Origin: Nocardioides aquaticus
Lineage (GTDB): Bacteria > Actinomycetota > Actinomycetes > Propionibacteriales > Nocardioidaceae
DNA: 64,000 bases
Reading direction: 5' to 3'
Assembly (NCBI RefSeq): GCF_018459925.1
Contig: NZ_CP075371.1
Coordinates: 2,604,001 to 2,668,000 of the forward strand
Part shown: in pieces, positions 17,087 through 26,050 of the stretch
Position numbering within the stretch: the first letter of the stretch is position 1
Layout of the letters: each line of letters begins with the position of its first letter
Notes under the pieces: model-generated
What the model was told of the DNA's origin: nothing
Database searches by the model: none
What the model saw: only the letters and a program-made list of their open reading frames with translations
Made by a program: the position numbers and the translations under genes

Positions 17087-18462
17087 GCCGGGGTGTGGCG
17101 GCGACCGAACGACGCGATCGTCGCCGCGCCCAGCAGCGTCAGCCCGGCCGAGGCCACGATGGCGGCGTCGAAGCCGACCCTGACGTCCTCGGGCAGCTGC
17201 GCGACGGTGGCGAAGAGCGTGATCCCGCACGCCGCGCCGAGGTAGCGCGCGGTGTTGTTGGCGCCCGAGCCCATCGCGGCCCGGGCCGGCGGGACGCTGG
17301 CGACCGCCTCGCGGCCGAGGGTGGCGTTGAGCGCCCCGGTGGCGACGCCGGCCACCACCATCGCACCCGTCAGCTGCCACAGCGCCGAGTCGGCGCTGAC
17401 GCCCAGGCAGAGCAGCTGCCCGACGGCAACGCCGACCAGCAGCACCGCGATCGCCCGGGGGCCGCTCGGCGCCACCCTCAGCCGCGGCAGCAGCACCGAG
17501 GCGGCGACGCTGGTGAGGGACCAGCCCAGGACGGGCACCGTGGCCACCGCGAGCCCGCGGTCGAGGCCGGCGTCGACCAGGGTCGGGAGGTAGGACGTGG
17601 TCCCGATGATGCCGAGGCCCAGCACCAGCGACCCCGTGGTCGCGGCCCGGAACCGCGGGTCGCGCAGCAGCGCCGGGTCGAGCAGCGGCGCCGGCACCCG
17701 CCGCTCGACGGCCAGGAACCCCAGCAGCGCGGCCACCGCGACGACGCCGAGCAGCACGGTGAGCAGGTCGACCCCACCGCGGCCCTGGGTCAGCGCCGCG
17801 ACCAGCGCGGTCGCGGCCAGGCTGAGCAGCGCGAGGCCGGGGAGGTCCACCCGCCCGGGCACGCCCGGGGGTGCCGGCACCCCGCGTCGCGTGGGCACGA
17901 CCGTGGCCAGCACCAGCACGGCGGTCACGGCGTACGTCTCCCGCCACCCGCTGGCCCACGCGGCGTCCAGGTCGAGCGCGAGCGCCAGCAGCGAACCGGC
18001 GGTGATGCCGACGCCGACCGAGGCGCCCCACACCGCGGTGGCCCGGGTCCGGGCCGGGCCGGGCTCGGTGGAGCCGGCCAGCAGCGCCAGGCCGCAGGCC
18101 AGGACGGCGGCGCCACCGACGCCCTGCACCACGCGAGCACCGACGAGCAGCCAGGGTTCCCAGGCCAGGGCGCAGACCGCGGCCCCGCCGCCCATCAGCA
18201 CGAGGCCGCCGAGGTAGACCCGGCGGCGGCCGCGGGTGTCGCCGGCCACCCCGGCGGCGAGCAGCGCCGCGGCGAGGCCGACGCTCATCGAGCTCAGGAT
18301 CCAGGCCCGCGCCGCCGGCCCGGCCCCGAGGTCCGGTGCGCTGCGCGCCAGGGTCGCGATCGGGGTCACGTAGGTGACCAGGACCAGTGCGGTGCCGACG
18401 GCGACCCAGGTCAGGGTGCGGTCGCGGCCGACGGCCCGAGTTGGTTTGACTTCCGAACTCAC
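17059..18462 (-). CDS. MFS transporter (drug-efflux type)
   Basis: A 467-residue transporter with about fourteen hydrophobic segments. The motif A region is AGDTRGRRRVYLGGLVLMGG near residues 65-84, and motif C-like residues lie in VWGASVGVGITAGSLLA, both typical of DHA2-type multidrug exporters. It is divergent from a HxlR-type regulator gene with overlapping -10 boxes, a classic layout in which the regulator controls the pump. GTG 18462 stands 7 nt after TAGCGT. The substrate is unknown. Confidence 0.88.
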   Translation of the reverse strand: MSSEVKPTRAVGRDRTLTWVAVGTALVLVTYVTPIATLARSAPDLGAGPAARAWILSSMSVGLAAALLAAGVAGDTRGRRRVYLGGLVLMGGGAAVCALAWEPWLLVGARVVQGVGGAAVLACGLALLAGSTEPGPARTRATAVWGASVGVGITAGSLLALALDLDAAWASGWRETYAVTAVLVLATVVPTRRGVPAPPGVPGRVDLPGLALLSLAATALVAALTQGRGGVDLLTVLLGVVAVAALLGFLAVERRVPAPLLDPALLRDPRFRAATTGSLVLGLGIIGTTSYLPTLVDAGLDRGLAVATVPVLGWSLTSVAASVLLPRLRVAPSGPRAIAVLLVGVAVGQLLCLGVSADSALWQLTGAMVVAGVATGALNATLGREAVASVPPARAAMGSGANNTARYLGAACGITLFATVAQLPEDVRVGFDAAIVASAGLTLLGAATIASFGRRHTPARPVPSTSG

Positions 18463-18475
18463 TCGGGTGACGCTA
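18446..18475. promoter_or_regulatory. Face-to-face divergent promoters of MFS pump and HxlR regulator
   Basis: For the plus strand TTGACT (18446-18451) and GACGCT (18469-18474) are spaced 17 bp and precede GTG 18482 by 7 nt. On the minus strand TAGCGT (18475-18470) precedes GTG 18462 by 7 nt. The two -10 boxes occupy almost the same bases, so the polymerases should exclude each other. GAGTT and AACTC arms nearby form a possible operator. Confidence 0.6.
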
Positions 18476-18481
18476 GCAGGC

Positions 18482-18892
18482 GTGAGCGCCCCGAGCACCC
18501 CTCGCCAGGTCCCGCTGGCCGACCTCCCCGGCCGCCCCTGCCCCGCGGCCGCGGCGCTCGAGCTGGTCGGCGAGCGCTGGTCGCTGCTGGTGGTCCGCGA
18601 GCTGCTGCTGGGCTCGCGCCGCTTCACCGACGTCCTGCGTGGCACCGGCGCCCCGCGCGACCGCGTCACCGCCCGGCTCCGGTCGCTGGAACAGGCCGGG
18701 CTGGTCCTGCGGCGCCGCTACCAGGAGTCGCCGCCGCGCGAGGAGTACCTGCTGACCGAGGCCGGGCTGAGGCTGGCGCCCGTCGTGGACGCGCTGACCA
18801 CGTGGGGCCGGACGTACGCCGTCGCCCCCGACGACCCCCTGCGCGACGGCTACCGCCGGGTCGGGCTCAGCGGTCCCGACGCGGACGGATGA
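18482..18892 (+). CDS. HxlR family winged-helix regulator
   Basis: The 136-residue protein has the HxlR signature: an N-terminal Cys (GRPCPAAAALELVGERWSLL), then RELLLGSRRFTDVLRGTGAP and the wing region RRYQESPPREEYLLTEAG, at residues 17-100. Such regulators bind inverted repeats and often respond to thiol-reactive or toxic compounds; the single Cys near residue 18 is in the right place. It most likely controls the divergent MFS pump. Its 3' end overlaps the tail of the convergent tesB gene by 26 bp. Confidence 0.9.
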   Translation: MSAPSTPRQVPLADLPGRPCPAAAALELVGERWSLLVVRELLLGSRRFTDVLRGTGAPRDRVTARLRSLEQAGLVLRRRYQESPPREEYLLTEAGLRLAPVVDALTTWGRTYAVAPDDPLRDGYRRVGLSGPDADG

Positions 18893-19742
18893 TGCCCTCC
18901 TGGGCGACCGTGGCCACCAGGACGCCGTCCGGGGTGAAGACGCGGCCGATCGAGAGGCCGCGACCGCCCTGCGCCGAGGGCGACCACTGGTCGTAGAGCC
19001 ACCACTCGTCGACCTTGAAGGGCCGGTGGAACCAGATCGTGTGGTCCAGCGAGGCCATCATCACCTGGGTCGGCAGCACGGGGTGCGCGGCCAGGGAGGC
19101 GCCGAGCAGGCTGACGTCGCTGGCGAAGGTGAACATCGCCAGGTGCACCGTCGGGTCGGCCGGCAGCTCACCGCGCACCCGCATCCACATCCGGGACTGC
19201 GCCGGGTGGGCCGGGTCGCGCTCGAGACCGTGCTCGGAGCTGCCCAGGAAACGCATCTCCATCGCGCCCCACTCGTTGTCGAGCGAGTCGACCTCGGTGT
19301 TCCCGGCCCGGCGCATCAGGTCCATCATGTCGACGCCGGCCTCGGGTCCGGGCGTGGTCGGCATCTGGTCCTGGTGGTCGAAGCCCTCCTCGTGCCGGTG
19401 GAAGCTGACGGTCTGGTAGTAGATGACCCGGCCGTGCTGGCGGGCCTCCACCCGTCGGGTGAGGAAGGACCGCCCGTCGCGGATCCGCTCGACGGCGTAG
19501 ATGATCGGCACGCCGTAGTCGCCGGCGAGCAGGAAGTAGGAGTGCAGCGAGTGCACCTGGTAGCCCTCGTCGACCGAGCGCATGGCCGCGATCAGCGCCT
19601 GGGCCGCGACCTGCCCGCCGTAGACGCGCTTGCGGCGGGTGACCGGTTGGCTGCCGCGGTGCAGGTCGACGTCGAGGGTCTCGATGTCGAGCAGGCGGAC
19701 CAGCTCGGCGGTGCGCTCGACTCCGTCGGTGGTCTCGCTCAC
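18867..19742 (-). CDS. tesB: Acyl-CoA thioesterase II
   Basis: The enzyme hydrolyses medium- and long-chain acyl-CoA to free acid and CoA. The 291-residue protein is a double hot-dog: RVYGGQVAAQALIAA near residue 40 and SFLTRRVEARQHGRVIYY in the first half, and MMASLDHTIWFHRPFKVDEW in the second, with the Asp of LDHTIWFH at the expected catalytic place. GTG 19742 overlaps the PAC2 stop (GTGA), so it is translated as the second gene of a pair. Length is normal for TesB. Confidence 0.93.
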   Translation of the reverse strand: MSETTDGVERTAELVRLLDIETLDVDLHRGSQPVTRRKRVYGGQVAAQALIAAMRSVDEGYQVHSLHSYFLLAGDYGVPIIYAVERIRDGRSFLTRRVEARQHGRVIYYQTVSFHRHEEGFDHQDQMPTTPGPEAGVDMMDLMRRAGNTEVDSLDNEWGAMEMRFLGSSEHGLERDPAHPAQSRMWMRVRGELPADPTVHLAMFTFASDVSLLGASLAAHPVLPTQVMMASLDHTIWFHRPFKVDEWWLYDQWSPSAQGGRGLSIGRVFTPDGVLVATVAQEGIIRPRRDR

Positions 19743-20767
19743 TGCTCGCCCTCCGGGTTCTCCAGGCCGGCCAGGAACCGTTCGAACTCCTGGCCGATCT
19801 CCTCGCCGGTGGGCAGCGGACGGTCGGAGGCCAGCAGGTTCGAGCCGCTCTCCTCGGCCCGCTCGAAGGCGTCGTACTGCCGCTCGAGGGCGGCGACCAC
19901 CTCGCCGACCTCCTCGTTCTGGGCCAGGTAGTGGTCGATCTCGGTCTCGCGCTGCTCGGCCTGCGAGCGGAGCGCGTCGAGGGTGATGGTCAGCCGCCCG
20001 AGCTTCTCGACCTGCTCCAGCAACGTCACCGCGGCCTGCGGGTAGTCGAGCTGGGCCAGGTAGTGCGGGACGTGCGCGACGAAGCCGAGGGCGTCGTGGC
20101 CCCACTCCCCCAGGCGCACCTCGAGCAGCGCCTGGGCGCTGCCGGGGATCCGCAGCTCGCCGCGCCACGGGCTGGTGCCGGTCACCAGCTCGGGGCGGTT
20201 GGCGTGGTGGGTGACGGTGATCGGGCGGGTGTGCGGCACCGCCATCGGCACCGAGCCCATCCCGACGACGCGCGTGACGCCGAACCGCTCGACGACCTCG
20301 CGCACCGCCCGCGCGAACGCCTCCCAGCGGGTGTCGGGCTCGGCGCCGTGCAGGAGCAGGTACGGGGTGCCGCCGCTGTCGTGCAGCAGCCGGACGAGCA
20401 GCCGCGGCGCCTCGTAGCCGGCGTAGTGGTCCTGGACGAACGACATCGGGGGCCGGCGGGCGCGGTAGTCGTGCAGCTCGTCGACGTCGAAGGTGGCCAC
20501 GACCGGGCCGACCGCCGGGTCGGCGCCCGCGGCGCCGGGGCCGTCGAGCGGGCCGGTGTCGCTCGTGCCGGAGGTGTCGGCGCTGGTCTCGGCGACCGGC
20601 ATCGACGTCACGCCGGCCTCGTCGACCGCGACGAGGTGCCGCGCGGCGAGGGCGGCGGCGTTGCCGGCGTCCAGGAAGCCGTCGAGCACCAGCACCATCG
20701 TCAGGTCCGTGACGCCCTCGAGCGCGGGGACGTCGTCGACGATGTGGACCAGGCGTGGGGATGTCAC
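19739..20767 (-). CDS. PAC2 family protein
   Basis: The 342-residue protein belongs to the PAC2 (proteasome assembly chaperone 2-like) family found in archaea and actinobacteria (Rv2125 type). Recognisable stretches are [20 protein letters not shown] near the start, FVQDHYAGYEAPRLLVRLLH in the middle and GFVAHVPHYLAQLDYPQAAV later. The C-terminal ~80 residues are charged and probably coiled-coil (EQRETEIDHYLAQNEEVGEV). Its function in bacteria is not established. GTG 20767 is preceded 6 nt by TATCGT. It is coupled to tesB by a GTGA overlap. Confidence 0.87.
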   Translation of the reverse strand: MTSPRLVHIVDDVPALEGVTDLTMVLVLDGFLDAGNAAALAARHLVAVDEAGVTSMPVAETSADTSGTSDTGPLDGPGAAGADPAVGPVVATFDVDELHDYRARRPPMSFVQDHYAGYEAPRLLVRLLHDSGGTPYLLLHGAEPDTRWEAFARAVREVVERFGVTRVVGMGSVPMAVPHTRPITVTHHANRPELVTGTSPWRGELRIPGSAQALLEVRLGEWGHDALGFVAHVPHYLAQLDYPQAAVTLLEQVEKLGRLTITLDALRSQAEQRETEIDHYLAQNEEVGEVVAALERQYDAFERAEESGSNLLASDRPLPTGEEIGQEFERFLAGLENPEGEQ

Positions 20768-20773
20768 CTCCCC

Positions 20774-20779
20774 ACGATA
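20774..20779 (-). promoter_or_regulatory. -10 box of PAC2-tesB operon (leaderless)
   Basis: TATCGT on the minus strand is followed by GGGGAG and GTG 20767. Confidence 0.55.
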
Positions 20780-20793
20780 GTTGCCGGGGCGGG

Positions 20794-22296
20794 TCAGCCC
20801 GCGTCCGCCTCCGCCGTGCGCCGTCCGAGCCGGCTGTGCCTGCGCCCGTAGACGAAGTAGACGACCACGCCGAGGGCCATCCAGAGGCCGAAGCGCTCCC
20901 AGGTCTCCCCGGTGAGGTTGAGCATCAGGTACAGGCACATCAGCACCGACAGCGTCGCCACGACGGGCGCGAGAGGCGTCCGGAACGAGCGCGGGAGGTC
21001 GGGACGGGTCCGGCGCAGCACGACGACGCCGATGCTGACCAGCACGAACGCGAAGAGCGTGCCGATGTTGACCAGGTCGGCCAGGGTGCTGAGCGGGACG
21101 AAGCCGGCGATGACGGCGACCACGACCCCGGTGGTCAGGGTGATCCGCGAGGGGGTGCCGTACCTCGGGTGGACCTTGGCGATGCTGCGCGGCAGCAGGC
21201 CGTCGCGGGCCATCGCGAAGGCGACCCGGCTCTGGCCCAGCATGAGGATCATCGCCACCACGACCAGGCCGATGCAGGCCGCGACGGAGATGACGTCGCC
21301 GACCCAGCTGACCCCGGCCGCCGAGAACGCGGTCGCCAGCGGCGCAGCGTCGTCGGGGTCGATGTCGCGGTAGTCCTGCACCCCGGTGACCACCAGGCTG
21401 ACGGCGATGTAGAGGACCGTGACGATGGCCAGCGAGCCGAGGATGCCGATCGGCACGTCGCGCTGGGGGTTCTTGGCCTCTTCGGCGGTGGTGGCCACGA
21501 CGTCGAAGCCGATGAAGGCGAAGAAGACGATCGCGGCGCCCGCGATCACGCCGCCGAGGCCGAACACGGCCGGCTCGACGCCGAGCAGGGAGGTGATCAG
21601 CGGCAGGTCGCGGAACCCGCCGCCGGACTCGGCGACCGGCTGGGACTCGGGGATGAACGGGACCCAGTTGGACGGGTCGACCAGCGAGATGCCGATGACG
21701 ATCACCGCGGCGACGGCGGCCAGCTTGATGGCCACCACCACCTGGTTGAACCGGCTGGAGAACTTGGTGCCGCGCACCAGCAGGCCTGCCACCACCAGGG
21801 CGATCACGACGGCCGGCAGGTTGAGCAGGCCGTCCTCGGCGCTGGCGAGCGCCGTCGGCACCTCGAACGGGGTGCCGGCCAGCAGCTGCTGGAGGTAGCC
21901 CGAGAAGCTCGTGGACAGCGCGGCGGCGCCGATCGTGAACTCCAGGACGAGGTCCCAGCCGATGATCCAGGCGACCAGCTCGCCGAGGGTGGCGTAGCTG
22001 AAGGTGTAGGCCGACCCGGCGACCGGGACCGTCGAGGCGAACTCGGCGTAGCAGAGCGCGGCGAGCCCGCAGGCGACGGCGGCGATCGCGAAGGACAGCG
22101 CCAGCGCCGGGCCGGAGTTGGTGGCGGCGACCGTGCCGGTCAGCACGAAGATGCCCGCGCCGATGACGACGCCGACCCCGAAGACCGTGAGGTCGAGCGC
22201 CCCGAGGTCCTTGCGCAGCCTGGTCTCGGGGTCGTCGGTGTCGGCGATGGACTGCTCGACGCTCTTGGTCCGGAACAACCCGGTGTCTCTGCTCAC
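20794..22296 (-). CDS. Amino acid permease (APC superfamily, CAT-type)
   Basis: The 500-residue protein has twelve or more hydrophobic helices. The family signature is at the start: LTVFGVGVVIGAGIFVLTG (residues ~37-55), with SFAIAAVACGLAALCYAEFA next and FFAFIGFDVVATTAEEAKNP in the middle, the consensus of cationic amino acid transporter-type permeases. It should import amino acids by proton symport; the exact substrate cannot be read from sequence. GTG 22296 was preferred over the ATG 18 bp upstream because TACCGT stands exactly 6 nt before it. Confidence 0.9.
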   Translation of the reverse strand: MSRDTGLFRTKSVEQSIADTDDPETRLRKDLGALDLTVFGVGVVIGAGIFVLTGTVAATNSGPALALSFAIAAVACGLAALCYAEFASTVPVAGSAYTFSYATLGELVAWIIGWDLVLEFTIGAAALSTSFSGYLQQLLAGTPFEVPTALASAEDGLLNLPAVVIALVVAGLLVRGTKFSSRFNQVVVAIKLAAVAAVIVIGISLVDPSNWVPFIPESQPVAESGGGFRDLPLITSLLGVEPAVFGLGGVIAGAAIVFFAFIGFDVVATTAEEAKNPQRDVPIGILGSLAIVTVLYIAVSLVVTGVQDYRDIDPDDAAPLATAFSAAGVSWVGDVISVAACIGLVVVAMILMLGQSRVAFAMARDGLLPRSIAKVHPRYGTPSRITLTTGVVVAVIAGFVPLSTLADLVNIGTLFAFVLVSIGVVVLRRTRPDLPRSFRTPLAPVVATLSVLMCLYLMLNLTGETWERFGLWMALGVVVYFVYGRRHSRLGRRTAEADAG

Positions 22297-22302
22297 CGGG
22301 AG

Positions 22303-22308
22303 ACGGTA
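22303..22308 (-). promoter_or_regulatory. -10 box of amino acid permease gene (leaderless)
   Basis: TACCGT on the minus strand is followed by CTCCCG and GTG 22296. It overlaps the alternative upstream ATG, which therefore would not be in the mRNA. Confidence 0.55.
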
Positions 22309-22353
22309 GGACACCGGGGCGGCGTCCGGGACGAGGCGCCCGGGGGGCGGGAC

Positions 22354-22395
22354 GTCCCGGGTCAGGCGTCCCGGGTCAGGCGTCCGGGGTCAGGC
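22354..22395. repeat. Three tandem 14-bp units across the dxs stop codon
   Basis: The unit GTCCCGGGTCAGGC occurs at 22354-22367 and 22368-22381, and with one change at 22382-22395. The third unit contains the dxs TGA (minus strand, 22392-22390). Because 14 is not a multiple of three, the copies put a TGA in all three minus-strand frames. Confidence 0.85.
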
Positions 22396-24297
22396 GGTGG
22401 GCTCGACCCGGTCCCGCTCGGCGGTCTCGCCGTCCAGCGCCGAGATGCTCTCCACGATCCCGAGGGCCAGCGCCTGCGGCGTCAGCCCGAGCCGCTCCAG
22501 GATCACGCCGCGCTTGGCGTGGCCCAGGAACTCCTGCTCGATGCCGTGCAGCCGGACCGGGGTGGTGACCCCGGCGGCGTTCAGCGTCTGCAGCAGCACC
22601 GCGCCGCAGCCGCCGACGACCCCGTTGTCCTCGATGCTGACCACCAGGCGGTGCTCGCGGGCCAGCTCGACGATCGCGGGGTCGACCGGCTTGACCCAGC
22701 GCGGGTCCACGACGGTCGCGCCGATGCCCTGGTCGACCAGGCGCTGCGCGACACCGACCGCGGTGGTCGCCATCGAGCCCACCCCGACGAGGAGCACGTC
22801 CCGCGCCCCCTCGCGGACGAGGACGTCGGCGCCGCCGGCCTTGCCGACGGCCTCGAGGTCCTCCGGCGGCGGACCCTTGGGGTAGCGCACCACGGTGGGG
22901 GCGTCGTCGACCTCGACGGCCTCGTCGAGCAGCTCGCGGAGCCGGGTGGCGTCCCGGGGAGCGGCCAGCCGCAGGCCCGGGACCACCTGCAGGACCGACA
23001 TGTCCCACATCCCGTTGTGGCTGGCACCGTCGTCGCCGGTGACGCCGGAGCGGTCGAGCACGAAGGTGACGCCGCAGCGGTGCAGCGCGACGTCCATCAG
23101 GATCTGGTCGAAGGCCCGGTTCAAGAAGGTGGCGTAGACCGCGAAGACCGGGTGCATCCCGCCCATCGCCAGCCCCGCGGCCGACGTGGCGGCGTGCTGC
23201 TCGGCGATGCCGACGTCGAAGGTCCGCTCGGGAAACCGGGCTTGGAACTTGTCCAGGCCGACCGGGTGCACCATCGCGGCCGTCATCGCGACCACGTCGG
23301 GGCGGCGGCGGCCGACCTCGACCATGGCGTCGGCGAAGTGGTCGGTCCAGATCCGGCCCTTGGGCGACTCCTGGCCGGTGTCGACGTCGAAGGGTCCCGG
23401 GGAGTGGAACTGGTCGGCCTCGTGCCGCTCGGCGGCGTCGTAGCCGAAGCCCTTGCGGGTCAGGGCGTGCACGATCACCGGGCCGTTGAAGCGCTTGGCC
23501 TTCGCCAGCGCCTGCTCCATCGCGGCGCGGTCGTGGCCGTCGACCGGGCCGACGTACTTCAGGCCGAGGTCCTCGAAGAGCCCCTGCGGCGCGATCGCGT
23601 CCTTGAGGCCCTTCTTCATCGCGTGCAGCGCGTCGTAGGCCGCGGCGCCGACGCCGGGCACGGCGGTCAGGCGCTTCTTGACCTGGTCGAGCAGCTGCTC
23701 GTAGCGCGGGTCGGTGCGCAGCGAGGTGAGCGCGGTGGCCAGGCCACCGACGGTCGGGGTGTAGGAGCGGCCGTTGTCGTTGACCACCATCACCAGGCGG
23801 CTGTCGCCGGCGACCGCGATGTTGTTCAACGCCTCCCAGGCCATCCCGCCGGTCAGCGCGCCGTCCCCGATCACGGCCACGACGTGACGGTCCTCGCCAC
23901 GGATCGCGTACGCCTTGGCCAGGCCGTCGGCGTACGACAGCGCGGTGGAGGCGTGGGAGTTCTCGACGATGTCGTGCGGGGACTCCGACTGGCTGGGGTA
24001 GCCCGACAGGCCGCCCTCCTGGCGCAGCCCGGCGAAGTCGCCCGCCCGACCGGTGAGCATCTTGTGCACGTACGCCTGGTGGCCGGTGTCGAAGACGACG
24101 CGGTCGCGCGGGGAGTCGAAGACCCGGTGCACCGCGATCGTCAGCTCGACCACGCCGAGGTTGGGGCCGAGGTGCCCCCCGCCGCGCGCGCAGGTGCCGA
24201 TCAGCAGGTCCCGGATCTCGCTGGCCAGCCCGGTCAACTGGTCGTCGGAGAGCTCCCGCAGGTCGCGCGGGCTCTGGATCGACTGGAGGAGGGACAT
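22390..24297 (-). CDS. dxs: 1-deoxy-D-xylulose-5-phosphate synthase
   Basis: Dxs condenses pyruvate and glyceraldehyde-3-phosphate, the first step of the MEP isoprenoid pathway, with thiamine diphosphate. The 635-residue protein has the N-terminal [18 protein letters not shown] motif near residue 42, the ThDP motif [16 protein letters not shown] near 148, the transketolase pyrimidine-domain stretch [18 protein letters not shown] near 361, and [18 protein letters not shown] near 411. Length is normal. ATG 24297 follows TAAACT by 7 nt. A thiamine-binding protein gene lies 4.5 kb away, probably by chance. Confidence 0.97.
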   Translation of the reverse strand: MSLLQSIQSPRDLRELSDDQLTGLASEIRDLLIGTCARGGGHLGPNLGVVELTIAVHRVFDSPRDRVVFDTGHQAYVHKMLTGRAGDFAGLRQEGGLSGYPSQSESPHDIVENSHASTALSYADGLAKAYAIRGEDRHVVAVIGDGALTGGMAWEALNNIAVAGDSRLVMVVNDNGRSYTPTVGGLATALTSLRTDPRYEQLLDQVKKRLTAVPGVGAAAYDALHAMKKGLKDAIAPQGLFEDLGLKYVGPVDGHDRAAMEQALAKAKRFNGPVIVHALTRKGFGYDAAERHEADQFHSPGPFDVDTGQESPKGRIWTDHFADAMVEVGRRRPDVVAMTAAMVHPVGLDKFQARFPERTFDVGIAEQHAATSAAGLAMGGMHPVFAVYATFLNRAFDQILMDVALHRCGVTFVLDRSGVTGDDGASHNGMWDMSVLQVVPGLRLAAPRDATRLRELLDEAVEVDDAPTVVRYPKGPPPEDLEAVGKAGGADVLVREGARDVLLVGVGSMATTAVGVAQRLVDQGIGATVVDPRWVKPVDPAIVELAREHRLVVSIEDNGVVGGCGAVLLQTLNAAGVTTPVRLHGIEQEFLGHAKRGVILERLGLTPQALALGIVESISALDGETAERDRVEPTA

Positions 24298-24304
24298 GCC
24301 GGCG

Positions 24305-24310
24305 AGTTTA
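24305..24310 (-). promoter_or_regulatory. -10 box of dxs (leaderless)
   Basis: TAAACT on the minus strand is followed by CGCCGGC and ATG 24297. Confidence 0.55.
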
Positions 24311-24386
24311 CGGCCCGGAGACACCCCCGACCGGTTCCCGGGCCCCGGGTACGGCCCCCGCGGCGGCCTCGTGTTGCCTGGACCAC

Positions 24387-25985
24387 GTGGACGACCCCCT
24401 CGAGAGCTGGCTGCTGACCGGTGCGGAGCGGGGCAACCGGCACACCCGGTTGGTCGACCGCGTCCCGGGGAACGCCTGCACGCCCCTGGTCCACGGGGCG
24501 ACCTACTTCGCCCGCCTGCTCGCGTGCGTCGAGCAGCTGACCGACGGCGACCGCCTGTTCTTCACCGACTGGCGCGGCGACCCCGACGAGCGCCTCACCG
24601 ACGCCGGGCCGACCGTCGTGGAGATGATCGGGGACGCGGCCCGGCGGGGCGTCGAGGTGCGCGGCCTGGTCTGGCGCTCGCACGGCGAGAAGATCAAGAT
24701 GAACCAGGAGAGCAACGAGGCCCTGGACGTCGCCCTCGAGGACGCCGGCGGCCGGGTGGTCCTGGACCAGCGGGTGCACCGGTTCGGCAGCCACCACCAG
24801 AAGCTCGTGGTGCTGCGCTCGCCGACCTCGCCGGAGCGCGACGTGGCGTTCGTGGGCGGCATCGACCTGTGCCACAGCCGGCGCGACGACGCGCGGCACC
24901 TCGGCGACCCCCAGCCCCTGGCGATGGCCGACGAGTACGGACCGACGCCCCCGTGGCACGACGTGCAGCTCGAGGTCCGCGGACCAGCGGTGGGCGCCTT
25001 CGAGACCGTGTTCCGGGAGCGCTGGGAGGACCCCGCCAGCCCCGTCACCGGCAACCCGCTCGCCCGGGTCCGCGACGAGCTCCGCGGCGCCCGCCTGCGT
25101 ACGGCCCCGCTGCCTGCGGAGCTGCCGGACCCCGCGCCCGCCGGGACGCACACCGTCCAGGTGCTCCGGACCTACCCGGCGGCCCGGAGCGTCTACGACT
25201 TCGCACCCCGGGGCGAGCGGTCCATCGCCCGCGGCTACTCCAAGGCGCTGCTCCGGGCGACGCGCCTGGTCTACGTCGAGGACCAGTACCTCTGGTCCGC
25301 CGACATCGCCGAGCTGCTCGCCCGGGCGCTGACGGCCAGCCCGCAGCTGCACCTGGTCGCGGTCGTGCCGAAGGTGCCGGACCACGAGGGCGCCCTGGCG
25401 GTGCTCCCGAACCGCGTCGGCCAGCTGCAGGCGCTGCAGGTCTGCCGGGCCGTCGCGGCCGACCGCGTCCACGTCTACGACCTCGAGAACGAGCAGGGCA
25501 CGCCGATCTACGTCCACGCCAAGGCCTGCGTCGTCGACGACGCCTGGGTCAGCGTGGGCAGCGACAACATGAACCGTCGTTCCTGGACCCACGACAGCGA
25601 GCTGAGCGCTGCCGTGGTCGACGCCGAGCACGACGGCCGCGCGCCCGCCGATCCGCGCGGGGACGGCACCGGCGCACGTCGCTTCGCCCGCGACCTCCGG
25701 CTGCTGCTCGCCGCCGAGCACCTCGGGCTGGATCCCGACCGGCCCGACCAGGTCGCTCCTCTCCTCGAGCCGCAGTCGTTCGTCGACGCCATGGCCGCCT
25801 CGGCGGACCGGCTCGACGAATGGCACCGGGGCGGCCGGGTCGGCCCCCGCCCACCCGGCCGCCTGCGCCGGCACGCGCCGCCACCGGTGCCGCGGTCGAC
25901 CAGGCTCTGGGCGACGCCGGTCTACCGCCTGCTCCACGACCCGGACGGCCGACCGTTCCGGATGCGACGGGCAGGGGAGTTCTGA
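24387..25985 (+). CDS. Phospholipase D-like protein
   Basis: The 532-residue protein has two PLD motifs: HHQKLVVL near residue 135, followed by [16 protein letters not shown], and [19 protein letters not shown] near 376. The product resembles eukaryote-type and actinobacterial phospholipase D rather than cardiolipin synthase, since it has no membrane helix and keeps a long spacer with [20 protein letters not shown] and YVEDQYLW before the second HKD. No signal peptide is seen, so it is predicted cytosolic or peripheral. GTG 24387 is the first start after the divergent dxs promoter. Substrate is unknown. Confidence 0.85.
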   Translation: MDDPLESWLLTGAERGNRHTRLVDRVPGNACTPLVHGATYFARLLACVEQLTDGDRLFFTDWRGDPDERLTDAGPTVVEMIGDAARRGVEVRGLVWRSHGEKIKMNQESNEALDVALEDAGGRVVLDQRVHRFGSHHQKLVVLRSPTSPERDVAFVGGIDLCHSRRDDARHLGDPQPLAMADEYGPTPPWHDVQLEVRGPAVGAFETVFRERWEDPASPVTGNPLARVRDELRGARLRTAPLPAELPDPAPAGTHTVQVLRTYPAARSVYDFAPRGERSIARGYSKALLRATRLVYVEDQYLWSADIAELLARALTASPQLHLVAVVPKVPDHEGALAVLPNRVGQLQALQVCRAVAADRVHVYDLENEQGTPIYVHAKACVVDDAWVSVGSDNMNRRSWTHDSELSAAVVDAEHDGRAPADPRGDGTGARRFARDLRLLLAAEHLGLDPDRPDQVAPLLEPQSFVDAMAASADRLDEWHRGGRVGPRPPGRLRRHAPPPVPRSTRLWATPVYRLLHDPDGRPFRMRRAGEF

Positions 25986-26050
25986 CCCTCCCCGCACCCG
26001 CGACGGGCGACGCCGCCTCCCCCGGTCCGCGGCGGGTGGGAGCATGCCGC

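Noticed and set aside
24298..24386. Thiamine pyrophosphate riboswitch or other riboswitch at dxs
   Set aside because: dxs appears leaderless, so there is no room for a leader aptamer, and no THI-box sequence is visible.
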